Positions 47,384 through 57,835 of a DNA stretch of 64,000 nucleotides are shown here, piece by piece. The first letter of the stretch is position 1. Each line of letters starts with the position of its first letter. The position numbers were made by a program, and so were the translations under genes. Source of the stretch: Plicaturopsis crispa FD-325 SS-3 (Eukaryota > Basidiomycota > Agaricomycetes > Amylocorticiales > Amylocorticiaceae); NCBI GenBank assembly GCA_000827205.1, contig KN832564.1, positions 1,004,682 to 1,068,681 of the forward strand, in the 5' to 3' direction. The notes beneath the pieces were generated by a model. It was not told where the DNA came from and did not search any database. It saw nothing but the letters and a program-made list of their open reading frames with translations.

Positions 47384-48301
47384 ATGGATCTGGTGCCAGA
47401 GAAACACGGTATCGCGGCAGATCACGCCCCATTACCACCCGAGCTCATTTCCCTTATCCTCGACATCGCAGCTGCCTCGTCGAGGTCTACAGCACTCGCG
47501 CTATGCTTGGTCTCCTCGTGGACACGCAAACTAGCGCGTCCCTACCTTCTCGAAGCCGCCATACTCTCGACACAGCGCCAAACGAAGGCCTTCGGGAACC
47601 TCGTGGTGCACGCAGAGGGCGCCGCTGAGAGCCGGGCAATGGTGCGCCACATGTGGTCGTCTCTGGACTTTGGGATGGAACTCGCGTTCGGCCACCTTCC
47701 TGCCCTCGCCGATGTTGCGATCAACGCCTCGCACCTATTCTACAGCGCCTACGCGGAGGGCCCCTGCGATGTGCCCATCCCGAGTACCCGCGACCTACGC
47801 CTCACGCTCCTGCCGGCCAAGCGCACCACGTTCTCCCTCGACCGGCTCAAGGCTCTAGAGCACACCAACTGTGCCTTGCTCGGGCGCACCACGCACCTGT
47901 CGTACGCGATGTTTGCGGATAACATGGGCATCTCCGAGGTGCTCCTCCCCGCCGTAGAGCTGCTCCCGCGGTTTCCGCGCCTCACACACCTCGCGATGGC
48001 CCTGCCCACCGCACCGTGTCCGTGGCACAGTGTCTTCGAGACATTCTGCACGGACGCGCTTACTTTCCCGTCGCTGGAGGTCCTGGTGCTCGTGCTCACC
48101 GCGTCCGCGCGGGCGAGCTACCCAGACGAGGATATGGCGTTCCTCGCCTCGTTGCGCGAGAGGTTTCCTCGCGTGTGTATTGTCGATGTGGATGATTCAC
48201 TGGGCGATGTTTCGGCGGAGGCGTGGATGGAGGAAGTGCGAACGGGGAATAGCATATGGGAACGGGCTGCTCGGTGCGGCGCGAGGAAAACCACGCACTA
48301 A
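47384..48301 (+). CDS. F-box-like / LRR protein (305 aa), single exon
   Basis: MDLVPEKHGIAADHAPLPPE leads into LISLILDIAAASSRSTALAL and CLVSSWTRKLARPYLLEAAI, an F-box-like opening (LPPELISLILD, LCLVSSWTR). It is followed by weak leucine-rich segments (LPALADVAINASHLFYSA, LLPRFPRLTHLAMALPTA, FPSLEVLVLVLTA). It ends with a conserved-looking tail (RVCIVDVDDSL, EEVRTGNSIWERAA) and a TAA at 48299-48301. The type is common in Agaricomycetes, where it occurs as species-specific expansions. It is GC-rich at third positions compared with the F-box gene at 45092. It is flanked by the two copies of the duplicated segment (46823-47160, 48424-48693). Function unknown. Confidence 0.78.
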   Translation: MDLVPEKHGIAADHAPLPPELISLILDIAAASSRSTALALCLVSSWTRKLARPYLLEAAILSTQRQTKAFGNLVVHAEGAAESRAMVRHMWSSLDFGMELAFGHLPALADVAINASHLFYSAYAEGPCDVPIPSTRDLRLTLLPAKRTTFSLDRLKALEHTNCALLGRTTHLSYAMFADNMGISEVLLPAVELLPRFPRLTHLAMALPTAPCPWHSVFETFCTDALTFPSLEVLVLVLTASARASYPDEDMAFLASLRERFPRVCIVDVDDSLGDVSAEAWMEEVRTGNSIWERAARCGARKTTH

Positions 48302-48711
48302 TTCGTATATGTGGCGCCTGTTGCTCCTTCTCAGCTTTTATTGTGCAATGTCCTGAAGGATCGTACACATTTGAAGTAAAGTCAAACCAAACAAATAACC
48401 GAGCGCGTCAGTCCGGCCATGATGCATTCCGCCCGTATTCGACGCGCTCAACTTCGCTCAAGGCGGCGACCACTTGTTTCTGTCTCTCTCGTCGACGATG
48501 ACTTGCAGATATTTTCTCAACGCGTAAATTGAGCATTGAAAGATACTCGCGTGCTCGTGAACGAATATGGCGTCTTTCGCCGGGTGCACTTTTTTACCTG
48601 GACCTCACGGAGGCATATCTATCTATCCAGGATTTATCGCGATGATCTTCAAATTGACCGTCTCAAACCCTCAGGAATCTCTGCAACGCAGACGCAGGCT
48701 AGACTACAGAC
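48302..48711. other. intergenic, dehydrogenase promoter region
   Basis: About 410 bp, most of it the duplicated segment A'. No other feature was recognised. Confidence 0.45.
48424..48693 (+). repeat. duplicated upstream segment, copy A' (promoter of the Gfo/Idh/MocA gene)
   Basis: The second copy of the segment at 46823-47160, in direct orientation. It ends about 20 bp before the ATG at 48712, so it covers the promoter and 5' UTR of the dehydrogenase gene. The copies are diverged by substitutions and one large indel. Confidence 0.85.
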
Positions 48712-50512
48712 ATGTCACAAGTATTCACGCTTCGTTGGGGAATACTCTCGTCAGTCTTACCCGCCTGCTCAGTTGTAGTTGGTTTGCTGAATCCAGATCG
48801 CTTGCAGCACCGGGAAAATCTCATCTAGCTTCACGAAAGACCTCATACTCGACCCACATTCCCGCGACGCTGCGGATATACGGCACAGGGTCGTCGCTGT
48901 CGCCAGTCGCGGTGGCGAGGAAGGACGGCAGAAGGCGAATGCCTTCATAGGGAGCTTCTGCCCTGGCGAACTCAACGCAAAAGCGCTCGGGACCTACGAA
49001 GAGCTATTTTCGGACCCAGTCAGTCTGGCTTCCTTTCTCGCACTCCTTGTGTCTGACCTGACGCATCGATATTCCAGCATGTCGATATTGTATACATTGG
49101 TAGCGTGCACATGTCCTCTCGATCATGACAGTCTAACGAGAGCCCAATAAATAGGAACGCCGCATTCGCATCATTATCGCAATGCAAAGGATGCTCTACT
49201 TGCTGGAAAACATGTCCTTTGCGAGAAGGCACTGACCGTGAATGCCAAACAAGCCAAAGAGCTCACAGCACTAGCGGCCGAGAAGAATCTCTTCCTCAGT
49301 GCGTTGCCTTTCATGTTCTTTGAAGACGGTCATCATGTTCTAATGCACGACGTTTCTCAGTGGAAGCTGTCTGGACCAGGTTCATTGCCTCTACCACTTT
49401 TATCCAGTCGTCCTTGTGACTAAACGGTGGCATAGATTCTTCCCCCTTACATACGCACTCCAGGCGCTAATCAAGGAGGGAACCATCGGCGTTGTACGAC
49501 ATGTACGAGTCTTTTCTAACCCTTTGCTCCGTGCGTCATATACTTACCCTCCATAGGTCAACGCAGAGCTCGCGAAATCATTCGGCATTGACACTGTCAT
49601 GGATCCTGGTAACAGGCTGATCGATCCTGCCCTCGCCGGTGGCGCTATCCTCGATCTAGGGTCTGTGCAGCAGATATGCATTCCGCCGCATTCCCTGACA
49701 CACCGCTAATGCACGGCTTTGATTTTGCTACAACGCAGCCCGTATCCCTGGACGTGGATCGCGCTCGTCCTTCTGCACCCGCTCATCGGCGAGAACCCAA
49801 CCGACCGTGCCGCGCTCGCCCTTCCCAGCATTGCGGCGTCGATGATCAAGTCGCCGCCGAACGCGCGGGGCGACATCGACGAGTCGACGCTTGCGCTGCT
49901 GAAGTTCCCCCGCCCGTTAGTCGCGGGCGGGTACGCGCATGCGGTGCTGCGTACCGATATGCGCATCAAGACGCGGAAGGAGGGGATCGTCATTCAGGGC
50001 TCGAAAGGGCATATCACGGTGCCCATGTTAGTCCCCAGCCCATATATAAGGGTTTTCGACATATTATCCATATATTAACGACATCCCCGGCTTCTGACAG
50101 GCCGATCGCCCGACCGGAGTCCTTCGTCGTGGAGAGCTGGACGTCGGAGGAAAGCTACCGCGTGAACGCGAAGCCCGACAAGGTTGAGGAGTTGAAGTTC
50201 CCCGTTCCAGGTGATTGCTGCGCTTTGGACTGCGGTGTGTTCTTGCTGACCACATGCGGCTGTGCAGGGGGTGCGTTTGGGCTTGTACTCGAAGCAGATG
50301 AGTGCGCACGTTGCATACGGGACGGGAAAGTCCAGTCCGCGCGGATGCCCTGGCGTGAGTCGATCTTGCAGATGGAGGTAGGTGTATTAACATGGACTGT
50401 ATGCTGTGCATGCATGCTCACTTCGGCGAAACAGGTGTTTGACGAGATTCGCCTGCAGGGCGGCCTCGTCTATGGTGAGATAGAACGCATTGATGGAGAT
50501 TCGGAACAGTGA
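48712..50512 (+). CDS. Gfo/Idh/MocA-family NAD(P)-dependent dehydrogenase (dihydrodiol / D-xylose dehydrogenase-like)
   Basis: From ATG 48712 the spliced N-terminus is MSQVFTLRWGILSTGKISSS, then FTKDLILDPHSRD, a Rossmann fold typical of dimeric dihydrodiol dehydrogenase. It continues RHRVVAVASRGGEEGRQKAN, ALGTYEELFSDP, HVDIVYIGTPHSHHYRNAKD, ALLAGKHVLCEKALTVNAKQ (catalytic Lys in CEKA), KELTALAAEKNLFLMEAVWT, FFPLTYALQALIKEGTIGVV, VMDPGNRLIDPALAGGAILD, GPYPWTWIALVLL, YAHAVLRTDMRIKTRKEGIV, IQGSKGHITVPM, PESFVVESWTSEESYRV and EADECARCIRDGKVQSARMP. The end is WRESILQMEVFDEIRLQGGL and VYGEIERIDGDSEQ. About ten introns; frame intact throughout. It oxidises trans-dihydrodiols or sugars with NADP in homologues; the true substrate is unknown. 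Confidence 0.88.
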
Positions 50513-50945
50513 GAACGACATAAACTGTATGGCCGTAGGTATGTGAAGGCACACGAGCATCTTTAAACATCCCGCTTGTAAGGTAACCGAATGCCCCGAA
50601 TTTATTCTCGGCGACGTTTTGACTGAGCCGTGGGGTAGGCCCATGCCCTCCTCCTGAGTCCTATTCTAAACTTCCCGTGAACCCCATGACTATCCTGACT
50701 CGAGGCGGCTTTCCAACCTGCTGGAGCCTCGGATCATATTGGTTCTCCTGGTCCTGACATCTCCTTTATGTCGACATTATAGAAGACGAATCCGGGCGTT
50801 GCGCAGCGCTGAGCAGGGTTCCAGGTCACCTACACGCTGCGCAGTAAGATTGCGCAGCATCAGACCTTCAGTGCGTACTCGATACCACTATAAAGACGGG
50901 TTTAAATCTCATGTCACCTGTAGCTCTCCCTCTTCTAGTAGTATC
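50513..50945. other. intergenic
   Basis: 430 bp between two plus-strand genes. GCGCAGC-type motifs recur three times at 50797-50862 (GCGCAGCGC, GCTGCGCAG, GCGCAGC) and could form short hairpins. They have no known meaning and may be regulatory for the acetyltransferase gene. Confidence 0.35.
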
Positions 50946-52214
50946 ATGTCGGCATCAACAGATTTCGCAGCCCTCACTCTTGTCCCTGCGAACCGTGCGC
51001 AGACGATTGCATGGCGCAAGAAGGCATTTCAGCAATGGGGTCGGGGTATCTCCTTGGAAGAGTATCTCAAAGGCAATGCAGGTCTTGAGACCCAGGAGCA
51101 TGCTGTTGGGGGGAGATGGACAACATGGTAGGTCTCGGTGCTCTGCCCTTGCAAGATGAAAGCTTACCTCTCCGGCTTTCTGATAGGCTACTGGTGCCCA
51201 AAGATGACCCCGAGTCTCTCAACTTTCTGTCTGCATGCGAAACGTCAGTGCGGATAATACTCGCGCAGTTACATCCGAGCTCATTCAGAACATAGATATC
51301 GGCGGAAAGCGTTCGTGATCAAGAAAGGCGAGAGCGACGCTGAAGAGACCGTAGGATATGGCATCTCATGCGTATATACGCCGCCCGAGAACAGAGGGAA
51401 AGGCTACGCCAAGCATATGATGCGTTTATTGCACTGGGTGCTCGCATCGCCCGCCTTTCTGGATCCATCTGCATTCCCCAAGCAGTGGGGCACACCACCC
51501 GCGTTGCAAGGCAACGGGCGATTTTCCGTGCTATATACGGACATCGGCGAGGCTTTCTATCGCTCGAGCGCGCCAGGCGAAGGCACCAGTCTCGGCGAGG
51601 GGTGGATCGTTCGCGACGCCATTGAAACTACATGGGATGTCGGTCCAAGGAGGGATGTCCCAGAGATAGGCGCGGACTGGAAGAACCTCGACGAAGACGG
51701 TGCTGCCGCTATTTGGAAACGTGACGCGGAATTGATAAAGCGCGATGTCGTCGCTGCCGCCGCAAAGTCCGACGCAACCCCCGTCTTGTTCAGTTTCACA
51801 CCAGATCAGGGCGTGCCTGCCCTCCAGGTGCGACGGTTAGCGTACTACGGGCGTCTCTTGACCAGTGCTGGACTAAAACCGCTTCATTCCTGGGGAGTCG
51901 TCTTGGAGTCCGCTGGAGCGGCCGATGAGATAGCGTTTGCGACCTACGTTATAGACACGCGGACCACGCTCGTCGTTTCACGTCTGCGCGCTACCGAAGC
52001 GGTATTCCCGTCGCTGCTGCACAAGATTACCGACACGGCAAGGGAGTGTGGTCTCGTGAAGGTGGAGGTTTGGAACATGCCGCAGAACCTGGTGTCGCTC
52101 GCTGAGAAGTTGGTCGGTGCAAAGACCGCTGACCGCGCCAGCCATTTGAGCGCTTTCAAATGGTATGGGGAGGAGACGCCCGACAGTGTGACGTGGCTAT
52201 TCAACGAGAAGTGA
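50946..52214 (+). CDS. LYC1-like lysine N6-acetyltransferase (GNAT)
   Basis: Three exons. From ATG 50946: MSASTDFAALTLVPANRAQT, IAWRKKAFQQWGRGISLEEY, then LLVPKDDPESLNFLSACETY and RRKAFVIKKGESDAEETVGY. The frame continues GISCVYTPPENRGKGYAKHM with the acetyl-CoA loop RGKGYA, then MRLLHWVLASP, FSVLYTDIGEAFYRSSAPGE, DVGPRRDVPEIGADWKNLDE and a C-terminal LYC1 domain (FSFTPDQGVPALQVRRLAYY, LHSWGVVLES, EIAFATYVIDTRTTLVVSRL, HLSAFKWYGEETPDSVTWLF, NEK). The stop is at 52212-52214. The yeast relative of this family (Yarrowia LYC1) acetylates L-lysine as the first step of lysine breakdown. The family is clear; the substrate is inferred. Confidence 0.87.
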
Positions 52215-52497
52215 GTTGTTGTTTCGTCGAACATCTCCGAGGCATCACAAACACGAATACTCATTTTTCTCGTAGGTTTTGTTGGTGTTGAATATCATCG
52301 TCTCCGAAGTGGTTTCTAGCGATTACATCTTAGGCTTCTACTGGGGCATCTCGTTCTAACTGCTACAATGGCAACGGCTTTCAAAATACGTTTATCGATG
52401 CTATTTCCTAAGATGTGTCGCATTTACAAGACGTCTATGCATGCCAACGGTTTGAAAGGCATATGCAAAATCCAGATATGGCGATGCGGCCTGTAGT

Positions 52498-53519
52498 TTA
52501 CCATGCGAGCTTCCCTCCGTCGTAATTGAGGAATGTACCGCCCGTCTCCTCGCGCGTTGCCTTGTCTATCACGGCGACCATGCTATTTGCACTCTCTTCG
52601 ACGGTAAGAGAAGGCCATTCGTCCGCGCCGGGGGTCGCCTCAACCAAGTAATGTACTGCGTACACATATAATAAGCCGCTAGCGGTGGCTTAAATATTGC
52701 TGAGAGAGACTCACACATGTCGGTCAACACGACACCTGGGTACAAGGCAAACGAGGCTGAGGGTTGACGCGGTTAACATGTGACATGCGAGGTTTGAGCA
52801 TCGGTGCTTACTGAGTTTCTCGTTCTCGAAGTGGATTTTGCGCGAGAAGTAGTTTAGTGCGGCCTTCGAGGCGCCATACACGAATAGAGAGGATACGGTT
52901 GGGCCGATTTCGAGACGAGGGAAGACATGGCCACGAATTTGGGGGAAGTGCTTGCTTGAAGAAGCGGTAACACAGCCTGGTAGAGAATAGCCGTACCGAC
53001 GACATTGACCTACCGCGTACTATGTCACTACGTGAATGACCGCGACTTATCATTCGCACATACCTCAAAGTGGCTGCGCAACTCCTCGGCAGGGGCTTCG
53101 GATGCTTGTCCGTAGTAATTGCAAATCGCTTTAAAACTTAATGTCAGATGTAGACACGATGGTTAGAGTGATGGTCTACACACCGGCATTTGCAATAATG
53201 ACGTCGAGCTTGCCTGCCGTTGCTTTGATGTAGCCTGCCGCTGCCTCGTTCTCTGCCTTGTCTCCGGATGTGAGCTTCACAATGTGCACCTTTCCCGGAT
53301 ATTGCTTGACTAGCGCCTGCAGGTCCTCCGCGGCGGAGGGATTGCGCGCACCAGCGAAGATTACCACGCCCTCACGGCGTGCTAGCACATGTACCAGCCC
53401 TAGACCTAAGTACGCATAGTGGTGGAGACCCGTAAATATCATCTTGGGGCGAACTTGAGAAGAATCGACATACCTATGCCTCGGTTTGCGCCAGAGATAA
53501 GATAGGTCGTCGAAGACAT
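52498..53519 (-). pseudogene. short-chain dehydrogenase, tandem copy 1, frameshifted
   Basis: Same exon plan as the two paralogues downstream: MSSTTYLISGANRGIGLGLV, ARREGVVIFAGARNPSAAED, LDVIIANAG, EAPAEELRSHFE, VNVVGTAILYQAVLPLLQAS and SPKFVAMSSL. Then about 10 bp are missing relative to copies 2 and 3 where they encode GGSVTIG, so the frame ends shortly after. The active-site part (FVYGASKAALNYFSRKIHFE) and the C-terminus (ALYPGVVLTDM, VEATPGADEWPSLTVEESAN, EETGGTFLNYDGGKLAW) follow in a different frame. Unlike copies 2 and 3 there is no TATATAAGG motif upstream of the ATG. Probably a recently inactivated member; an unrecognised short intron or a sequencing error could also explain the frame change. 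Confidence 0.7.
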
Positions 53520-54168
53520 TGCGGGGAAATGTATCTGATAATATCAGCAGTTCGGTCTTCGAACAGCATCGTCCTTTTGTACTGTAGGGCTGCATAACAT
53601 TAGCCGAGGATTAGCATCGCCATCAAGCAGACGGGGGCGCTTGGTAAGTATCATTCCAATGCGGAGTGACCGGAGGAGGCTTATTGGCGCAGTCTATGCG
53701 CAGCCGGGGCCCGGGAGGGCCACAAATCCGACATACGAAGGCATGACAGGACCAGGGATCGCAGTGCTATTATCAGAAGGGAGATGACCTTGACCGTATG
53801 TTAGTAGATAAGGTAGGTAGGAAGCCCATCGAGTTGATCATCGAGCTCTTGGAGCTCGAAAGTCTCCGAGTTAATACTGATGTCAGCTGCCAGACGATGG
53901 ATAGAAGTCAACTCACCATGCAGTGAGGCACGACTGTAAGTGATCAGAAACTGACTGATTTTTCACAACGGCATACCAGAACAAAGAGAATTGATGTCTT
54001 AATCTACACCCGCTACGCAGGGCAGCGACCACTGCTTTCAAAGGGCTAAAAAAATCACGCATTGCGTTCGTCAGTTGTCCACCGGGGTAGCAAGACATAA
54101 TTGACGCACCACGACCACGCCTCCTACAACTTTCAAGACTTGCTATCGCCGCACGAGCCGCCTCCATC
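53520..54168. other. spacer between SDR copies 1 and 2
   Basis: About 650 bp with no gene. No TATA motif like those of the other copies was found here. Confidence 0.45.
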
Positions 54169-55216
54169 TTACCAGGGGAGCGTCGATCCATCGTGACTTA
54201 CGAACGTTCCGCCCGTCTCTGCGCGCGTCGCCTTGTCTACTATGACCATAATGTCTGTGGCGCTCTTCTCAGCGCTGATTGACGGGTAATTGCCGGCGTC
54301 CGGCACGAGATCGATGGAGGCTTTTACTGCGTGTGCAAGGAACAAACGGTGGTCAGCTATCGCATCGAGCTCCGAATGCACCATGGGCCAGTGCTCACAC
54401 ATATCGGTCGCCACGGCGCCTGGGTGCAGCGAGAACGAGACTGATGGCGGTACCACTGTAAGCAATACGAACGCGTCAAGAGGACGAAAGCTTACTGAAA
54501 TTCTCGTTCTCATGGTGTACCTTGCGCGTAAACCAGTTCAAGGCGGCCTTCGTGGCGCCGTACGCGAATAGACCAAAGGGGATAGTCGGGCCGATGGTGA
54601 CGCTGCCTCCCATGGAGGATATGCCGACGAATTTCGGGGAGGGACTCGCTTTGAGGAGCGAGTATACGGCTTGGTAGAGGACGACCGTGCCAATGACATT
54701 GACCTGGAGCGCGCCGAGTGTTAACATCTACCACAAGTTCTGGACAATATCGACACTTGCCTCGTAGTGGTCGCGCATCTCTTCGACGGGCGTTTCGTGT
54801 ACTGTGCCAAGATACTTTCCGATCCCTAATGGGATACACAATTCAGGATCCCTAGCGAGTTGTTTATGGTAAGTGCATACCAGCATTAGCAATCACGACG
54901 TCAAGGTGACCTGCAGTTTTCTGGATGTACTCCGCTGCTGCCTCGTTCTCGGACTTGACCCCTGAGGTCAACTTCAAAATGTGTACCTTTCCCGGGAACT
55001 GCTTGACTAAAGCCTTCAGGCCCTCAGCCGCGTCGGGATTGCGCGCACCGGCGAATACAACCACGTCGTCACGCGCTGCTAGCAGAGCCACCAGTGCGAG
55101 CCCTGCACATAACGACGGGTGTCATCGAAATTAGCACGCGATAATATGGAGGTACTGGACGCACCTATGCCCCTGTTGGCACCCGAAATAAGATATACTG
55201 TGGTGGTCGAAGACAT
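54169..55216 (-). CDS. short-chain dehydrogenase/reductase, tandem copy 2
   Basis: Start at 55216: MSSTTTVYLISGANRGIG (the TGxxxGxG cofactor motif as SGANRGIG), then LALVALLAARDDVVVFAGAR, PGKVHILKLTSGVKSENEAA, LDVVIANAG, VNVIGTVVLYQAVYSLLKAS, SPKFVGISSMGGSVTIGPTI and FGLFAYGATKAALNWFTRKV with the YxxxK pair. After an intron come SFSLHPGAVATDML, SISAEKSATDIMVIVDKATR and AETGGTFVSHDGSTLPW with the stop at 54169. Five or six introns at the same places as copy 3. An NAD(P)-dependent cytosolic oxidoreductase of the aflatoxin norA/ketoreductase-like SDR group. The frame is complete. Confidence 0.87.
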
Positions 55217-55937
55217 TGTTAATGCCACAGTGAAATGTCTGCAAGATGAGCTATGCAAATGGAGCATGCGTACCTTATATAGCAGCCATGGTGAGTGTAT
55301 CTATGTGTTCGTAGTCGGCCAATTGAAAATTTATTTTCCGGAATGACGAGGCCAACACGTAAGTACTCTTCGAAGACGAATCGCGCCGCGTTGACGCGCG
55401 TCGTCCCACGTCGGCCACAGATGGATTCTGCCTTTTTGCTTGGAATGTCGGCAACATTTGGCTGCATCGATAACGGCTAGCAATTGCCGAATTTCTAGAC
55501 TTTTAGGATGCAACGAAGAGAACGCTGAAGACAACGCGGCGTTGTGTTTGCAACGTGTCTTCCCGGAACGCTACTTACCATATAAAGCACAAGCGCTCGG
55601 CCCGCGGCCCGCGGAGTTAAGCTCGTAGACACCACAGGAAATGTGGAAAATGACACAGGAATGACATTGACAAAATTTCTTCGCCGGCAGCGTATCCCAC
55701 GCCATGGAAGCTGCTACTGCATCGTACGAGCGAGATCATTATGCGAGTGCTTTCCTGCTCTGGGCAACGCGCTACTATAGTACACGCTACTTCGATACAA
55801 GGACTCTTCCGCCGATGTTCCCGTCATTCTCAACGAGATGTACACGAGTGCCGTCATACCACGGACATGCCTGTTGCAGCCACTCCTCGCGCAAGTACCG
55901 AGGCGCACACACATAACATCCCAGTGCTGCCTCTATC
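55217..55937. other. spacer between SDR copies 2 and 3
   Basis: About 720 bp without a gene; contains the copy 2 TATA box. Small open frames are not supported. Confidence 0.45.
55273..55281 (-). promoter_or_regulatory. TATA box of SDR copy 2
   Basis: CTATATAAGGTACGC reads on the minus strand about 60 bp upstream of the ATG at 55216. A near-identical element stands at the same distance before copy 3. Confidence 0.55.
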
Positions 55938-56976
55938 TTACCAAGGGAGAGCCGAACCATCCTGGTCAAGGAATGTCCCGCCGGTCTCCTCGCGCGTCGC
56001 CTTGTCTACCACGGCCAGTACGTCCGTGGCGCTTTCCTCAGGGCTGATCGACGGGAAATTGCCGGCTTCTGGCACCACACCGATGGTGGTTTTTACTGCA
56101 TACACAAGGAAAACCGGTGGTCAACTATCATATTGCGTTCCGAATGCACCAGAGATGAGCGCTCACGCATATCGGTCGCCACGGCGCCTGGGTTCAGCGA
56201 AAACGAGACTACCAGCAGACTGTAAGCAGTATGGACACGTCTAGCGGACGATAGCTTACTGAAGTTCTCGTTTTCGAAGTGTATCTTGCGCGTAAACCAG
56301 TTCAAGGCAGCCTTCGTTGCGCCGTACGCGAATAGACCAAAAGGGATCGTTGGACCGATGGTGATGCTGCCGCCAAGGGAGGATACGACGACGAACTTCG
56401 GAGATGGATTCGCTTTAATGAGCGGGTATACCGCTTGGTAGAGGACGGCTGTGCCGATGACATTGACCTGCACGCACCGAATGTCAACGTATACCACATA
56501 CTCCTGACGATATCGGGACTTGCCTCATGGTGTTCGCGTATCTCTTCGACGGGCGTTTCGTGTGCAGTGCCAATATATTTTCCGATACCTATTTAGACAC
56601 AAAATCCAGGATCATTGGTACTGGCGAGGAAATCATGGAAGTATGTGCCTACCGGCATTGGCAATCACGACATCGAGGTGGCCAGCAGTTTTCTGGATGT
56701 ACTCCGCTGCTGCCTCGTTCTCCACCTTGTCCCCCGAGGTTAGCTTCACAATGCGTACCTTTCCCGGGTACTGCTTGACTAGCGCGTGCAAACTCTCAGC
56801 CGCATCGGGATTGCGCGCACCGGCGAATACAAGCACGTCGTCACGACCTGCTAGTAGAGTCACCAGTCCGAGTCCTGTACATCATGACGAACTGTGACAC
56901 GCAATATAGATGGAACGTACCCACCTATTCCCCGGTTCGCTCCCGAGACGAGATAAACTGTTGTGGCTGAAGACAT
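55938..56976 (-). CDS. short-chain dehydrogenase/reductase, tandem copy 3
   Basis: Start at 56976: MSSATTVYLVSGANRGIG, then TLLAGRDDVLVFAGARNPDA, PGKVRIVKLTSGDKVENEAA, LDVVIANAG, VNVIGTAVLYQAVYPLIKAN, SPKFVVVSSLGGSITIGPTI and FGLFAYGATKAALNWFTRKI. The last parts are SFSLNPGAVATDML, VVPEAGNFPSISPEESATDV and REETGGTFLDQDGSALPW, stop at 55938. Cofactor motif, Asn, Tyr and Lys of the active site are all present. Closest to copy 2; the two must have arisen by recent tandem duplication. Substrate unknown. Confidence 0.87.
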
Positions 56977-57835
56977 TGCAAAAACGGTTTATCCTGAAGA
57001 TGGATGAGTTGCACTGCTCACTGGAACGGAACCTTATATATACGAGCGTTTCAGCTCATATGTATACCGGTATGCCAAGTGAATGGAAACTCGATGGAAC
57101 CAGCGCAGACGCGTCAGCGTTCCACTGACTCCCGTGTTGCTCCTGAGCGATGCAAGCTTCTGCCGACCGACGCGTCGACGATCGGCATTCGAATGCTTGC
57201 GTATACTCAACGTATACTCATCGTGTCAGCCCATATATCCATATGTCCTGTATGTCTGCTCGCGGATTTGTACCTAGAAACCGGTGTCAAGTTAGAACAG
57301 TATGACGATGCTGTATCGATGCAAAAAAAAGGAACAACTTTGAGTGTGGCTCGGTAGGTGCATACTTCGCCTCGATGCTCAGTTCGCAGAAGAATAGTCC
57401 CACGTGATAGCACAATCGACTAGAGAAGAGCCACATAGGAGACGACGAGGGCGCGATAGAAATCATCCAAGAAAGAGCGAAAGTATGCCAAGTGGCAACT
57501 GAAGGCGTACCCTCGCCGTCAAACCTGAGCAGTACCGTGACTGCATAGGACTACGTGTAGACCCGAGCAGCGGCATCTTCGGATCCAAGCATGTGCTTTG
57601 ACTTGGAACAGCTGCACAATGACTCACATAACTGATGAACGTTGAAAGATGGTAAATAGTTTGAATGACGGAAATAGTGACACGACATACATGGTCCACG
57701 TTAGCTCTTTCGCTCTCAAACAGAGGGTCACTCCAGGCATTATCAGTATTTCTGCTCGGTTCTTTGGAGTACACACCGGATAAATAGATCGGGTATCACA
57801 GTAGAACATACACACTTGGTACTTATCGAGGTTCA
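56977..57835. other. gene-free stretch
   Basis: About 860 bp between SDR copy 3 and the 3' end of the DUF4336 gene. A minus-strand frame at 57624-57839 beginning MMNLDKYQVCMFYC is not supported by any family resemblance. Confidence 0.45.
57034..57042 (-). promoter_or_regulatory. TATA box of SDR copy 3
   Basis: CGTATATATAAGGTTCC on the minus strand, about 60 bp upstream of the ATG at 56976; matches the copy 2 element at the same spacing. Confidence 0.55.

Noticed and set aside
46823-48693. Reading the two direct repeats as LTRs of a retroelement
   Set aside because: The interior is an F-box-like host gene, the repeat ends show no LTR-type termini, and no retroelement part is seen between them.
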